From Clostridium sp. BNL1100 (GTDB lineage Bacteria; Bacillota; Clostridia; Acetivibrionales; DSM-1351): DNA of 64,000 bases. Below are positions 18,295 through 26,905 of this stretch, one piece after another. The position numbers and the translations under genes were made by a program. The notes beneath the pieces are model-generated. The model worked only from the letters and a program-made list of their open reading frames with translations. It was not told where the DNA came from and searched no databases. The stretch covers positions 849,501 through 913,500 of the forward strand of contig NC_016791.1 of assembly GCF_000244875.1 (NCBI RefSeq). The letters are read 5' to 3'. Each line of letters opens with the position of its first letter. The stretch's first letter is position 1.

Positions 18295-19182
18295 ATGCTT
18301 GCTTCAAAAGTAATAAGAAAAATATCTGACTATGGAACCCTAGTAATGTTTTCTCACTCCATATTTTCTTTATCCTTTGCAATTATTTCCATGCTGCTGG
18401 CTTCAAATGGGTTTCCAAGTGCCTGGAAAGTATTCTGGATATTGATGGCATTCATGGGTGCCAGAACAGGTGCCAATGCCATTAACAGGGCTATAGATGC
18501 AGAAATTGATAAGCTTAACCCAAGAACTTCAGTAAGACAGATTCCACAGGGACAGGTTAGCAAGGGTGAAGCCTATGGGCTGGCGGCGGCTTCTTTTGCA
18601 ATAATGCTTGTTTCTGCGGCCATGTTGAACATGCTTTGCCTTATTCTGGCACCTCTTGCTCTTGTATTTATGACAGGCTACTCCTATACAAAAAGGTTTA
18701 CATGGCTCTGTCATATTATTTTAGGGATTACAACAGCTGCGGCTCCGGTGGGTGCATGGATTGCCGTAACAGGGAACTTATCTGTAACTCCGTTGATAAT
18801 GGGTGTTGCAAATACTTTATGGGTAGCTGGCTTTGACATAATATACGGTATACAGGACTATGAGTTTGATAAGGCTAACAACCTTCGATCAATTCCTGTG
18901 AAATTCGGTATACGCAGGGCACTCCATATATCAAGTGCCTTCCATCTCATATCCTGTATCTTCCTGCTTGTTTTAGGGATAATCAGCAGTCAGCTTGGAA
19001 CAATATATTTTTCGGGACTATTGATAATAACAGTACTTTTCGCTATAGAACATTCACTTGTCGCCAATGTTAGAAAACCTGATGATACAGGAGACGAGGT
19101 ATATTCATTTACCGCATATTCATTAAATCAGATTATAAGCATTGTATTTTTAACAGCCTCATTGTTGGAAACACTAATTTAG
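18295..19182 (+). CDS. UbiA family membrane prenyltransferase
   Basis: 295 residues with eight or nine hydrophobic segments. The two Asp-rich motifs of the family are visible: NRAIDAEIDKLNPRT and DIIYGIQDYEFDKANN, which bind the prenyl diphosphate through magnesium. AAAGGAGG at 18283-18290 sets the ATG at 18295; the reading frame continues upstream into ubiD but lacks another good start. It transfers a polyprenyl chain to an aromatic acceptor, most plausibly the product or substrate of the adjacent UbiD enzyme. Confidence 0.9.
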   Translation: MLASKVIRKISDYGTLVMFSHSIFSLSFAIISMLLASNGFPSAWKVFWILMAFMGARTGANAINRAIDAEIDKLNPRTSVRQIPQGQVSKGEAYGLAAASFAIMLVSAAMLNMLCLILAPLALVFMTGYSYTKRFTWLCHIILGITTAAAPVGAWIAVTGNLSVTPLIMGVANTLWVAGFDIIYGIQDYEFDKANNLRSIPVKFGIRRALHISSAFHLISCIFLLVLGIISSQLGTIYFSGLLIITVLFAIEHSLVANVRKPDDTGDEVYSFTAYSLNQIISIVFLTASLLETLI

Positions 19183-19359
19183 ATTATTCATTTGAGTACA
19201 TTATAAAAGCATCTTATGTAAAAGAATGGACTTGTCATAAATGTTAATGTAAACTAATTTTACTAACCTTTTTTAGAAAACTTTGTAAGACAAATTCTTA
19301 TTATTATCGTATAGTTTTACAAATTAAGGATTAGAAAATAATAAAAGGAGATCAGAGTG

Positions 19360-22300
19360 ATGAAAAAAGTTGTTTCGTACATGCTGTCATTTGTTTTAAT
19401 TTTGAGCCTATTTCTCAATGCTGCACCCTGTGTAAGTGCTGCTCAAACGGAACTCAAGGCATTGCCGGAGGTAGGGCAGGTAGTGTCCGGCTTCAAGGTT
19501 CAGGAAGTTGGGAATATGGAAATAATCGACAGTAAAACTGTTTTATTTGAGCATGCAAAAACAGGTGCAAAGCTTATTTTTATACAAAATAAGGATACCA
19601 ACAGGGCTTTTGATATTTCATTCAAAACACCTGCCTTCAATGATACGGGAGTAAATCATGTGCTGGAGCATATAACCGTATCCGGCTCACAGAAATATCC
19701 TATGAAAAACGTTCTATTTACAATTTTAAATCAGACATATTCTACTTTTATAAATGCATTTACCGCTCAAAACTTTACTACATATCCTGTCTCTTCACTG
19801 AGTGAGGATCAGCTTTTAAAGTTGACAGAGGTTTATCTGGATTGTGTTTATCATCCCTCAGTATATAACGACAAGAATATTTTCAAAAGGGAAGCCTGGA
19901 GATATGAAATGGCAGACAGCAAGGCGGACCTAAATATAAGCGGTACGGTATATAATGAAATGAAGGGTGCTTTGGGGAATATATCTACTGCTGCCTCATA
20001 CAACGGTATGAAAACACTTTTTCCCAACAGTACGCAATCCACTGTATCCGGAGGTGACCCTGATAAGGTAAAGGATTTGGTATATGAGGATGTAATTAAA
20101 ACCCATAACACTTACTACCATCCTTCCAATTCACTTATGGTTCTCTACGGAAATGTGGATTATCAAAGCTTTCTTAAAATGATTGATGATAGTTACCTTT
20201 CAAAGTATGATAAAAAAGATATTAAGATCGATGAGTTAAAGCTGGAGCCATTTAAGAAAACAATTGAAAAAACTTTTAAATATCCGGTGGCTGCCGGTAC
20301 CGATACTAAAAATGCCTCCCAGATTGATTATTGTTTTCCTCTTGTAAATATGTCCGATGAAGATTTACTGGGAATAGCTGTGTTAAGTGAACTTATTGGA
20401 AGCGACACATCGCCATTAAAACAGGAATTCAGGGATAAAAAACTCGGAGGAGATATTGTAATAAATTACAACACCGGATTATCAATACCCGTTTTGAGTT
20501 TCTCGGCTCAAAATACTGATGAAAGTAAAAAAGCTGATATTAAAGCACTTATTGATAAATACCTGAATAGTATTGTAAAGTCGGGCTTTAAGTCGGCTGA
20601 TGTTGATGCTGTACTTGCCGGTGAATTAAGGGGAGTATCAAATATCACCGAAACTCCCAATCTGGGCGTAAATTTATCTACACAGATGGGCAGCTTCTGG
20701 GCCAATTTCGACAGCATTGATTTTTACAATAATATGCTCAAGAATATTAAGTCTATTTCTGCTAAGTCTGGCAAAAGATATTTTGAAGCTCTTACAGAAA
20801 AATTCCTTTTAAAAAATAAAAACACCGCCCTGGTTACTACTGTTCCTGAGGCAGGACTTTCAGAAAAGCAGGCAGCAGAACAGAAAAAGTATTTGTCTGA
20901 CTTAAAGGCGTCAATGAGCCAACAGCAAATAGATACAATTATAAATGAAACAAAAACCTACAACGAGTGGAACAGCAGGGAAGATAATAAAGATGTAGTT
21001 AAAAGTATTCAGGCTGTGAAGATTTCGGATTTACCGGAGGAAGTTAAAAATTATAATATTAAAGAATCTAAATCAGACGGAGTAAGATTGATATCTGCAG
21101 AAGCAAATGTTGGGGAGACGGAATCCACCAGCCTTTATTTCGATACTTCATCTGTTCCTGCGGATAAGCTACATTATTTAAAGCTATATACGGAATTATT
21201 AGGAAATCTTGATACCAAAAACAGTAAAAAGGCTGAGTTGGGTAATCTCAAGACAAGATATATCAACGGAGTATCATTCAATTTATCTGTTGTAACTGAC
21301 AAAACTTATAAAAAATACTCTCCTGTTTTAAATGTTTCCTGGTCCGGTATAATAGGGGATTATGACAAGCAGCTTGAGGTTGTCAAAGACATCATTTTAA
21401 ATACACAGGTTAATAAAAGTACTGATATTTTGAATATAGTCAAGTCCCGGATATCAGAAATAAAAACTCAATATACAAGCAACCCTTTAAGTATACAGGT
21501 AATGAGAAGCAGATCATATTTCAATGAAGCATATAACTATCTGAATTATGCTTCTGCTATTGATTATTATAATTTCCTTACAAAATTGGAAAAAGAATTT
21601 TCCAAAAATCCTAAAGGGGTCTTGAAAGAGCTGGATAATGTTAAAGCCTTGGTTACAAACAAAAAGAATTTAATAGTAACTTTTACGGGAAATAAAAACA
21701 GTATTAGCAAATTTGAAACTTCAATAAAGAAGTTTACCCTCGGAATACCATCAAAGGATATTGCAAAACAGGATTATTCAAAACTTCCTAAGCCTGCAAA
21801 AAGTGAGGGTATATCTGTAGACGGCTCTGTACAATATAATATGCTTTATGCAACATATGAAAAAATGGGAACTGTATTTAACGGAAAATATATTCCAATA
21901 GGTTCAGTAATAAACGAAAACTACATTACTCCAAAGATAAGATTCGGTTATGGTGCGTATGACAACATAGTTGAGTTCGGTGATGAAGGCTTTATGCTTG
22001 CATCCTACCGTGACCCAAATATTAAGGAAACCTTTGAGGTATACAACGGATTGCCGGAATTTATTAAGAATATTAATCTTACACAGGAACAGCTGGATAG
22101 TTATATCTTAAAGTCCTTCAGCAATTACACTGTGTCTTCCGGAGAAATATCAGGTGCCAATACTGCACTTGGTTACTATCTGATGGGTATTAAATCAGAG
22201 GATATCTTACAGATATTGAAAGAAATTAAATCTGTTACCGTCAATGATGTCAAGGATACGGCTTCCATGATTGAAAACATGCTTAAAAGCGGAACATATT

Positions 22301-22770
22301 CTACGGCAGGAAGTAAGGAAAAACTTAGTGAAAACAAGGAGCTTTATGATAATATAGTAGCCTTGGAGCAGGGACAGGATACCAAAACTAGTACTATTAC
22401 AAGAGGCCAATTCTTTGAACTGGTTCTTGCAGGTGCTCCAAACCCTCTTGAAATCGCTAAGCAGCAGGGATTGATAACACCAGATAAAAAGGGAAACTAC
22501 TATGAAAATAGAAAACTGACAAGAGAAGAACTTGCGGTGTTTATATGTAAAATAGCAGCTTTAAGCGGTGTACAGCTTCCGACTGCAAAGCCTGAGATCG
22601 CAGACATTAATTCGGTTGCATCATGGTCAAAAAATGCAGTTAATGCTTTGGTCGGGTTTGATGTTATAAAGCTGGATGACAAGGGCAATTTTAATCCGAA
22701 AGGAGAAGTAACGTCTGACTTTGTCACTACTGTTTTAAATAACCTTAATCAGAAGCTGGCAGCAAAATAG
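19360..22770 (+). CDS. secreted M16C (PreP/Cym1-like) metalloprotease with SLH-type C-terminus
   Basis: 1136 residues with a signal peptide ending near VSAAQ at about residue 28. The inverted zinc motif HVLEH gives His100, Glu103 and His104, and VYNEMKGA gives the third ligand Glu200. The 96-residue spacing from His104 matches PreP-type peptidases. Four alpha/beta M16 domains account for about 970 residues. The last 130 (TRGQFFELVLAG..., REELAVFICKIAA..., SKNAVNALVGFDVI) look like S-layer homology repeats for attachment to the cell wall. A GTG lies one codon upstream; AAAAGGAG at 19343-19350 fits the ATG best. It probably degrades short peptides outside the cell. Confidence 0.88.
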   Translation: MKKVVSYMLSFVLILSLFLNAAPCVSAAQTELKALPEVGQVVSGFKVQEVGNMEIIDSKTVLFEHAKTGAKLIFIQNKDTNRAFDISFKTPAFNDTGVNHVLEHITVSGSQKYPMKNVLFTILNQTYSTFINAFTAQNFTTYPVSSLSEDQLLKLTEVYLDCVYHPSVYNDKNIFKREAWRYEMADSKADLNISGTVYNEMKGALGNISTAASYNGMKTLFPNSTQSTVSGGDPDKVKDLVYEDVIKTHNTYYHPSNSLMVLYGNVDYQSFLKMIDDSYLSKYDKKDIKIDELKLEPFKKTIEKTFKYPVAAGTDTKNASQIDYCFPLVNMSDEDLLGIAVLSELIGSDTSPLKQEFRDKKLGGDIVINYNTGLSIPVLSFSAQNTDESKKADIKALIDKYLNSIVKSGFKSADVDAVLAGELRGVSNITETPNLGVNLSTQMGSFWANFDSIDFYNNMLKNIKSISAKSGKRYFEALTEKFLLKNKNTALVTTVPEAGLSEKQAAEQKKYLSDLKASMSQQQIDTIINETKTYNEWNSREDNKDVVKSIQAVKISDLPEEVKNYNIKESKSDGVRLISAEANVGETESTSLYFDTSSVPADKLHYLKLYTELLGNLDTKNSKKAELGNLKTRYINGVSFNLSVVTDKTYKKYSPVLNVSWSGIIGDYDKQLEVVKDIILNTQVNKSTDILNIVKSRISEIKTQYTSNPLSIQVMRSRSYFNEAYNYLNYASAIDYYNFLTKLEKEFSKNPKGVLKELDNVKALVTNKKNLIVTFTGNKNSISKFETSIKKFTLGIPSKDIAKQDYSKLPKPAKSEGISVDGSVQYNMLYATYEKMGTVFNGKYIPIGSVINENYITPKIRFGYGAYDNIVEFGDEGFMLASYRDPNIKETFEVYNGLPEFIKNINLTQEQLDSYILKSFSNYTVSSGEISGANTALGYYLMGIKSEDILQILKEIKSVTVNDVKDTASMIENMLKSGTYSTAGSKEKLSENKELYDNIVALEQGQDTKTSTITRGQFFELVLAGAPNPLEIAKQQGLITPDKKGNYYENRKLTREELAVFICKIAALSGVQLPTAKPEIADINSVASWSKNAVNALVGFDVIKLDDKGNFNPKGEVTSDFVTTVLNNLNQKLAAK

Positions 22771-22792
22771 TCTATTTATATGCAGCAGCACG

Positions 22793-22840
22793 AAACCCCC
22801 GATTACTACAGCAACAATGGCTGTAGTAATCGGGGGTTTT
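22793..22840 (+). terminator. intrinsic terminator after the M16 protease
   Basis: A perfect 20-bp stem (22793-22812 with 22820-22839) with a 7-base loop, GC-rich at its foot and ending in TTTT. A run of A at the other foot means it may work in both directions. Confidence 0.9.
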
Positions 22841-22896
22841 ATTATTCATAAAAAAGATAAATGTGTAATATAGTGCTTTTATGGAGGTTGAAACAT

Positions 22897-23841
22897 ATGC
22901 GAAATAAATTGATTTTAAAAATTCTTTGTGCAGCATTAGCCTTTTTATCTATTATTGCTGCCTGTGGATGTAAAAATGAAAAGGGCCAAGAAGGCGGAGA
23001 ACACTTGAAAATAGGCCTTACGCCGGCAGTTGATGCTATACCCTACATAATCGCCCGGGACAAGGGTATTTTTCATAAATATGGGTTAAGCGTAGATATG
23101 GAGGTGTTCAAAAGTGCCGGAGAAAGGGACGCGGCATTTCAAAGCTCGAACATTGACGGTGTTTTATGTGACATGGTAGCTGTCTGCCTTTACCAAAACG
23201 CAGGATTTAAAGTGAAAATAACAGGAGTTACAGACGGAGATTTTATACTCTTGGCAAGTAAGCAATCTGGCATAAAAAGCATAAAAGAAGTAAAAGGACA
23301 CCGGGTTGCAATATCTGAAAATACCATAATTGAGTACGCACTGGATAAAATTATGAATAAAAACGGTATCGGTATTGATGAAGTTGAAAAAGTGGCAGTG
23401 CCTTCCATCCCGGTTCGTCTGGAGATGCTACAGCATAACCAGGTTCAGCTTGCTTTGCTTCCCGAGCCTTTTTCTTCAATGGCAATTAAACAAGGTGCCG
23501 TTGTACTGGATTCTGCTTATAGAAACAGTATTTACAGCAATGTAATTGCCTTTAAAGATACTACAATTAAAGAAAAAACATCAGTAATTAAAAAATTGAA
23601 TGAAGCCTATAATGAATCTGTCAAATATCTAAAGGAAAATCCAATAGAAGAGTATCAAGACGAAATAATTAAATTTATTGGATACCCAAAGGATATGAAG
23701 GGAAGTATTGTACTGCCGGATTACAGAAAAGCCGGACTTCCTGCTGATAGCGAATTGAAATCTACTATAGAGTGGGCTGAAAGGGAACACTTGCTGAATA
23801 AAAAGATTACAGAAAATGATTTGAAGGAAAAGCTTAAATAA
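22897..23841 (+). CDS. ABC substrate-binding lipoprotein (NMT1/SsuA-like)
   Basis: 314 residues. The N-terminus has a hydrophobic signal and a lipobox around IIAACGC, so the protein is lipid-anchored. The mature part (LKIGLTPAVDAIPYIIARDKGIFHKYGL) is typical of the NMT1/THI5-SsuA fold that binds nitrate, sulfonates, pyrimidines or related small molecules. GGAGGT at 22883-22888 sets the ATG at 22897. The matching ATPase and permease lie 4.5 kb downstream at 28378-29866, with PII/Amt, Gdx and antiporter genes in between. The ligand is not readable. Confidence 0.85.
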   Translation: MRNKLILKILCAALAFLSIIAACGCKNEKGQEGGEHLKIGLTPAVDAIPYIIARDKGIFHKYGLSVDMEVFKSAGERDAAFQSSNIDGVLCDMVAVCLYQNAGFKVKITGVTDGDFILLASKQSGIKSIKEVKGHRVAISENTIIEYALDKIMNKNGIGIDEVEKVAVPSIPVRLEMLQHNQVQLALLPEPFSSMAIKQGAVVLDSAYRNSIYSNVIAFKDTTIKEKTSVIKKLNEAYNESVKYLKENPIEEYQDEIIKFIGYPKDMKGSIVLPDYRKAGLPADSELKSTIEWAEREHLLNKKITENDLKEKLK

Positions 23842-23856
23842 ATTTCATAAATGCTA

Positions 23857-24025
23857 TTGTAAACTGGAAGCACATATGGTAATATATGGTTATAAAATTT
23901 TATTTTTTAGTAGGCAACGATGCCAATTCTGTATTTTAATCAGAATTGGCATTTTTTATATTTATATATAACCAATACTTGGCAATGACGCCGGTTTCCG
24001 TGAGGAAATCCGGTGTTTTTTATTT
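23857..24025 (+). promoter_or_regulatory. ANTAR-type antitermination leader of the PII-1/Amt-1 operon (two modules)
   Basis: Promoter TTGTAA (23857-23862), 17 bp, TAATAT (23880-23885). Module 1: hairpin GGC-AACGAT-GCC (23913-23924), whose 3' arm is the start of a terminator stem (23922-23931 with 23941-23950) followed by TTTTTT. Module 2: hairpin GGC-AATGAC-GCC (23981-23992), overlapping a second terminator (23989-23999 with 24004-24015) followed by TTTTTT. Both six-base loops have A at position 1 and G at position 4, the known ANTAR recognition rule. Binding would favour the small hairpins and block termination, opening transcription of the ammonium genes. Confidence 0.8.
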
Positions 24026-24054
24026 TTATCAATAGATTAAGGAGATGAGTTTTT

Positions 24055-24393
24055 ATGAAAAAAATCGAAATGATTATCAGACCCGAAAAGCTGGAAGATG
24101 TGAAGGAAATATTAAATGAATCACAAATATTCGGTATGACGGTGTTAATGGTTTCAGGCTGCGGGCATCAAAAGGGAAGAAAAGAAATATACAGAGGCGC
24201 CGAGATTACAATAAATCTTCTTCCTAAAGTAATGGTTCAAACTGTTGTCCACGATGATGCAGTCGAGAAAATAATACAAAAGGTTACAGAGAGGGTTAAA
24301 ACAGGTAACGTAGGCGATGGAAAGATTTTTGTGTATAACGTTGAAGAAGCTGTGAAAATAAGAACAAGTGAGAGTGGTGAAGATGCAATATAA
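24055..24393 (+). CDS. PII signal transduction protein (GlnB/GlnK family), copy 1
   Basis: 112 residues. The T-loop is GCGHQKGRKEIYRGAEI with the conserved Tyr46, and the B-loop is TGNVGDGKIF, which binds ATP/ADP. PII trimers read 2-oxoglutarate and energy state and plug Amt channels when nitrogen is plentiful. It is the first gene of an operon with a small membrane protein and an Amt transporter, and its leader carries ANTAR-type attenuators. The stop overlaps the next start by 11 bases. Confidence 0.95.
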   Translation: MKKIEMIIRPEKLEDVKEILNESQIFGMTVLMVSGCGHQKGRKEIYRGAEITINLLPKVMVQTVVHDDAVEKIIQKVTERVKTGNVGDGKIFVYNVEEAVKIRTSESGEDAI

Positions 24394-24652
24394 AAAAGCT
24401 TTTATTATTTTACTGACCGCATTGTCAGCAGGTATATGCCTCTCAGGTATATTTTTCATTTTTTACAGCTGGATAAACGATATAACCTTCAAAGTAATAA
24501 ACACAAATGTCTCCGGGATATTATTCGGCGTGGCTGTTGTATATCTGGGGTTCAGATACCTGCTTTCGGTTTTAAAACTAAAAAAAGAGCTATATAAGGA
24601 AACTTCAGTATTTTCATGGAGCAATTTCAGAAAACAAAAGACTGCGAGATAA
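24383..24652 (+). CDS. small two-helix membrane protein of unknown function
   Basis: 89 residues starting MQYKKAFIILL. Two hydrophobic segments lie at about 5-30 and 45-65, followed by a basic tail (LKLKKELYKE...FRKQKTAR), so both termini are probably cytoplasmic. It starts inside the last codons of the PII gene, implying translational coupling, and ends 46 bp before Amt-1. I do not recognise a family. The position between PII and Amt suggests an accessory to the channel or its regulation (inference). Confidence 0.65.
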   Translation: MQYKKAFIILLTALSAGICLSGIFFIFYSWINDITFKVINTNVSGILFGVAVVYLGFRYLLSVLKLKKELYKETSVFSWSNFRKQKTAR

Positions 24653-24698
24653 GCAAACAGTTTATATATTAAAATTCAGAATGAAATGGGGGATAACG

Positions 24699-26273
24699 AT
24701 GAAAAGAGTTGCAAAAATATTAAGTTTTATTTCAGTAGTTGCTATACTTACACTATTTATTTCAACTGTTGTTATGGCAGCAGGGGACCCTACAGGTGCT
24801 TCATATACATCTGTAACAGGTAAGGAAACCCTTTCGGATGTTGCCAACGCTGCAAGCAGAGCTCAATACAGTGCTAACTTTGTTTGGATTATGATTACCG
24901 GATTTATGGTCTTTTTCTTCCAGTGTGGATTTGCAATGGTTGAAACAGGCTTTTGCCGAAGTAAAAATGCCGCTCATACGATAACAATGAACTTAATGGT
25001 TTTTCTTGTCGGTGCGGTGGGGTATTTTCTGGTAGGCTTCGCATTACAGTTCGGAGGCTCCGGAGGAGCCGCTGGCTTGGGAACAGGCGGATCAGTTTTA
25101 AATGGCATGGTTTCAATCCCCGGTTTTGGAGGAATCTTAGGGTATAAGGGATTCTTCCTGCAGAGCGGAGGAACCTATGATGCAGGGATATACGCTTTAT
25201 TCTTCTTCCAAATGGTGTTTATGGACACTACTTGTACTATTCCAACTGGAGCAGTTGCAGAAAGAGTAAAATATTCGGCTGTTGTAATAGCTTCCTTCTT
25301 CATATCAATGATATATTATCCCTTGTTTGGAAACTGGGTATGGGGCGGAGGGTGGATGGCTACCCTTGGCAAAAACTTTGGCTTAGGTCATGGGGTTGTT
25401 GATTTTGCCGGATCTGCAGTAGTCCACTCTATGGGTGGTATGATGGCTATTGCGGCGGCTATAGTCATAGGGCCTAGAATAGGAAAGTTCAAAAAAGATG
25501 GTACCGCAAGAGCATTTCCAGGACACCATATACCCATGGCGGTGGTAGGGACGATTATTCTGTTCTTTTGCTGGTTTTCCTTCAATGCCGGTTCGACCCT
25601 TAATGCCGGAGATTTCAGACTGGCGGTTGTTGCTACAAACACTATGATAGCCGGGGCTATAGGGGGGCTGGTTGCAATGTTTTATATGTGGGGTAAATAC
25701 GGAAAACCTGACCCTTCCATGACTTGTAACGGAGCACTTGCAGGTCTGGTGGCAATTACTGCCCCATGTGCATTTGTTAATGCCATATCTTCTTTTATAA
25801 TAGGTGCGCTGGCCGGAATACTGGTTTGTATTTCTGTTGCTTTTGTAGAAAACAAGCTGAAGCTTGATGACCCGGTGGGAGCTATTTCAGTTCATGCTGT
25901 AAACGGTGTATTTGGAGTTCTATGTGTGGGGCTATTTTCAGACGGGAGTTATGGTGACGGTATTAACGGTGTAGCAGGGGGAGTAAAAGGCTTATTCTAC
26001 GGAGACGCTTCACAGCTGGTTGCACAGCTGATAGCAGTAGGAGTTCTTATAGTGTGGGGCTTCGGAGGCTCATATGTATTCTGGAGGCTCCTTGACAAGG
26101 TTTGGGGTATAAGAGTTAGTCCGGAGGTTGAGATTGAGGGCTGTGATCTTGAGGAAATGGGAGCCTACGGATATCCTGATTTCCAGATTGTTAAGTCAGA
26201 ATTGGACTTCCAGAAAGCAGATGACCTGTATTTAAGTAAATTAAAGATCAAAGAGACAAGTTTAAAGGTATAG
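24699..26273 (+). CDS. amt: ammonium transporter Amt, copy 1, with signal peptide
   Basis: 524 residues. An N-terminal signal-like segment ends near MAAGDP at about residue 29, followed by eleven membrane helices. Family motifs include FFQCGFAMVETGFCRSKN, DFAGSAVVHSMGG (pore His) and DDPVGAISVHAVNGVFG (second pore His). A roughly 60-residue C-terminal tail includes the PII-contact region. It is about 100 residues longer than copy 2 at 52474, with an extended extracellular part. GGGGG at 24688-24692 selects the ATG at 24699 over 24681. It conducts ammonium under control of the co-transcribed PII protein. Confidence 0.94.
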   Translation: MKRVAKILSFISVVAILTLFISTVVMAAGDPTGASYTSVTGKETLSDVANAASRAQYSANFVWIMITGFMVFFFQCGFAMVETGFCRSKNAAHTITMNLMVFLVGAVGYFLVGFALQFGGSGGAAGLGTGGSVLNGMVSIPGFGGILGYKGFFLQSGGTYDAGIYALFFFQMVFMDTTCTIPTGAVAERVKYSAVVIASFFISMIYYPLFGNWVWGGGWMATLGKNFGLGHGVVDFAGSAVVHSMGGMMAIAAAIVIGPRIGKFKKDGTARAFPGHHIPMAVVGTIILFFCWFSFNAGSTLNAGDFRLAVVATNTMIAGAIGGLVAMFYMWGKYGKPDPSMTCNGALAGLVAITAPCAFVNAISSFIIGALAGILVCISVAFVENKLKLDDPVGAISVHAVNGVFGVLCVGLFSDGSYGDGINGVAGGVKGLFYGDASQLVAQLIAVGVLIVWGFGGSYVFWRLLDKVWGIRVSPEVEIEGCDLEEMGAYGYPDFQIVKSELDFQKADDLYLSKLKIKETSLKV

Positions 26274-26289
26274 ATTTGAATAACCATGT

Positions 26290-26340
26290 AAAAGGCTGTA
26301 GCAAAACAGAACAACTTTCTGTTTTGCTACAGCCCCTTTT
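26290..26340 (+). terminator. terminator after Amt-1, a copy of a repeat family
   Basis: AAAAGG-CTGTAGCAAAACAGAA (26290-26311) pairs with TTCTGTTTTGCTACAG-CCCC-TTTT (26317-26340) with a two-base bulge. It ends in TTTT. The reverse complement resembles 12540-12577, so the hairpin appears to be a repeated sequence. Confidence 0.85.
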
Positions 26341-26363
26341 ACGTATTGGAAGCAAACGGAACA

Positions 26364-26684
26364 TTAATGTGTAGATACAACCTTTAACCCTACTATTCCA
26401 ACTACTATAAACCCGATACAAATCAGCCTTATTATATCAATAGGCTCTTTAAATAATATTATTCCTAAAACTACAGTACCAACTGTACCAATTCCGGTCC
26501 AAATTGCGTATGCCGTACCAAGGGGAAGATTCTTTAGTGCCAATGATAAAAAGAAGAAACTTGCTATCATACCCGCTATAGTAAAAATACTTGGTATAGG
26601 TTTTGTAAATCCATGAGAATATTTTAACCCTACCGCCCAGCCCGTTTCCAGCATACCCGCAACTATCAGCATTATCCATTTCAT
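26364..26684 (-). CDS. gdx: guanidinium exporter Gdx (SugE subtype of SMR family)
   Basis: 106 residues with four membrane helices, the standard size of small multidrug resistance proteins. Glu13 in MLETGWAVGLKYSHGF is the proton/substrate-coupling residue, and WTGIGTVG and the ending GLKVVSTH are signatures of the SugE/Gdx subtype rather than EmrE. Gdx proteins export guanidinium as antiparallel dimers in exchange for protons. A guanidine-I riboswitch with its own terminator directly precedes the gene, which strongly supports this role over general drug efflux. Confidence 0.95.
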   Translation of the reverse strand: MKWIMLIVAGMLETGWAVGLKYSHGFTKPIPSIFTIAGMIASFFFLSLALKNLPLGTAYAIWTGIGTVGTVVLGIILFKEPIDIIRLICIGFIVVGIVGLKVVSTH

Positions 26685-26711
26685 ATGCTAAACTCTCCTT
26701 ATAATAAAAAT

Positions 26712-26850
26712 AAAAAAAGCCTTGGGATGATATTAATATAAAATATCTCCCAGGCTTTTATCCTTCCGTGAACACAGAAAACTGTGCGTTTTATCTTGGA
26801 CCAGACCAGCTATTAATTTTAACTGCGGAACCCTATAAAACTATATACTA
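26712..26850 (-). promoter_or_regulatory. guanidine-I (ykkC) riboswitch with expression-platform terminator
   Basis: Read on the minus strand, the order TAGGGTTCCG (26825-26834), CTGGTCTGGTCC, ACGGAAGGATAAAAGCC and TGGGAGA matches the ykkC guanidine-I aptamer consensus. A terminator follows, in which AAGCCTGGGAGATATT pairs with AATATCATCCCAAGGCTT and ends in TTTTTTT (26712-26757). The terminator's 5' arm shares bases with the aptamer 3' end, so guanidinium binding should prevent termination and turn on gdx. Confidence 0.95.
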
Positions 26851-26905
26851 TTTTGTTTACATAGATAATATCAAAAGGTTTACGGCTAGTCAATAGGTGA
26901 CAAGA

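Noticed and set aside
22793-22840. Terminator hairpin with loop AACAATG considered as an ANTAR hexaloop
   Set aside because: The loop has seven bases (or six without G at position 4) and there is no separate competing terminator.
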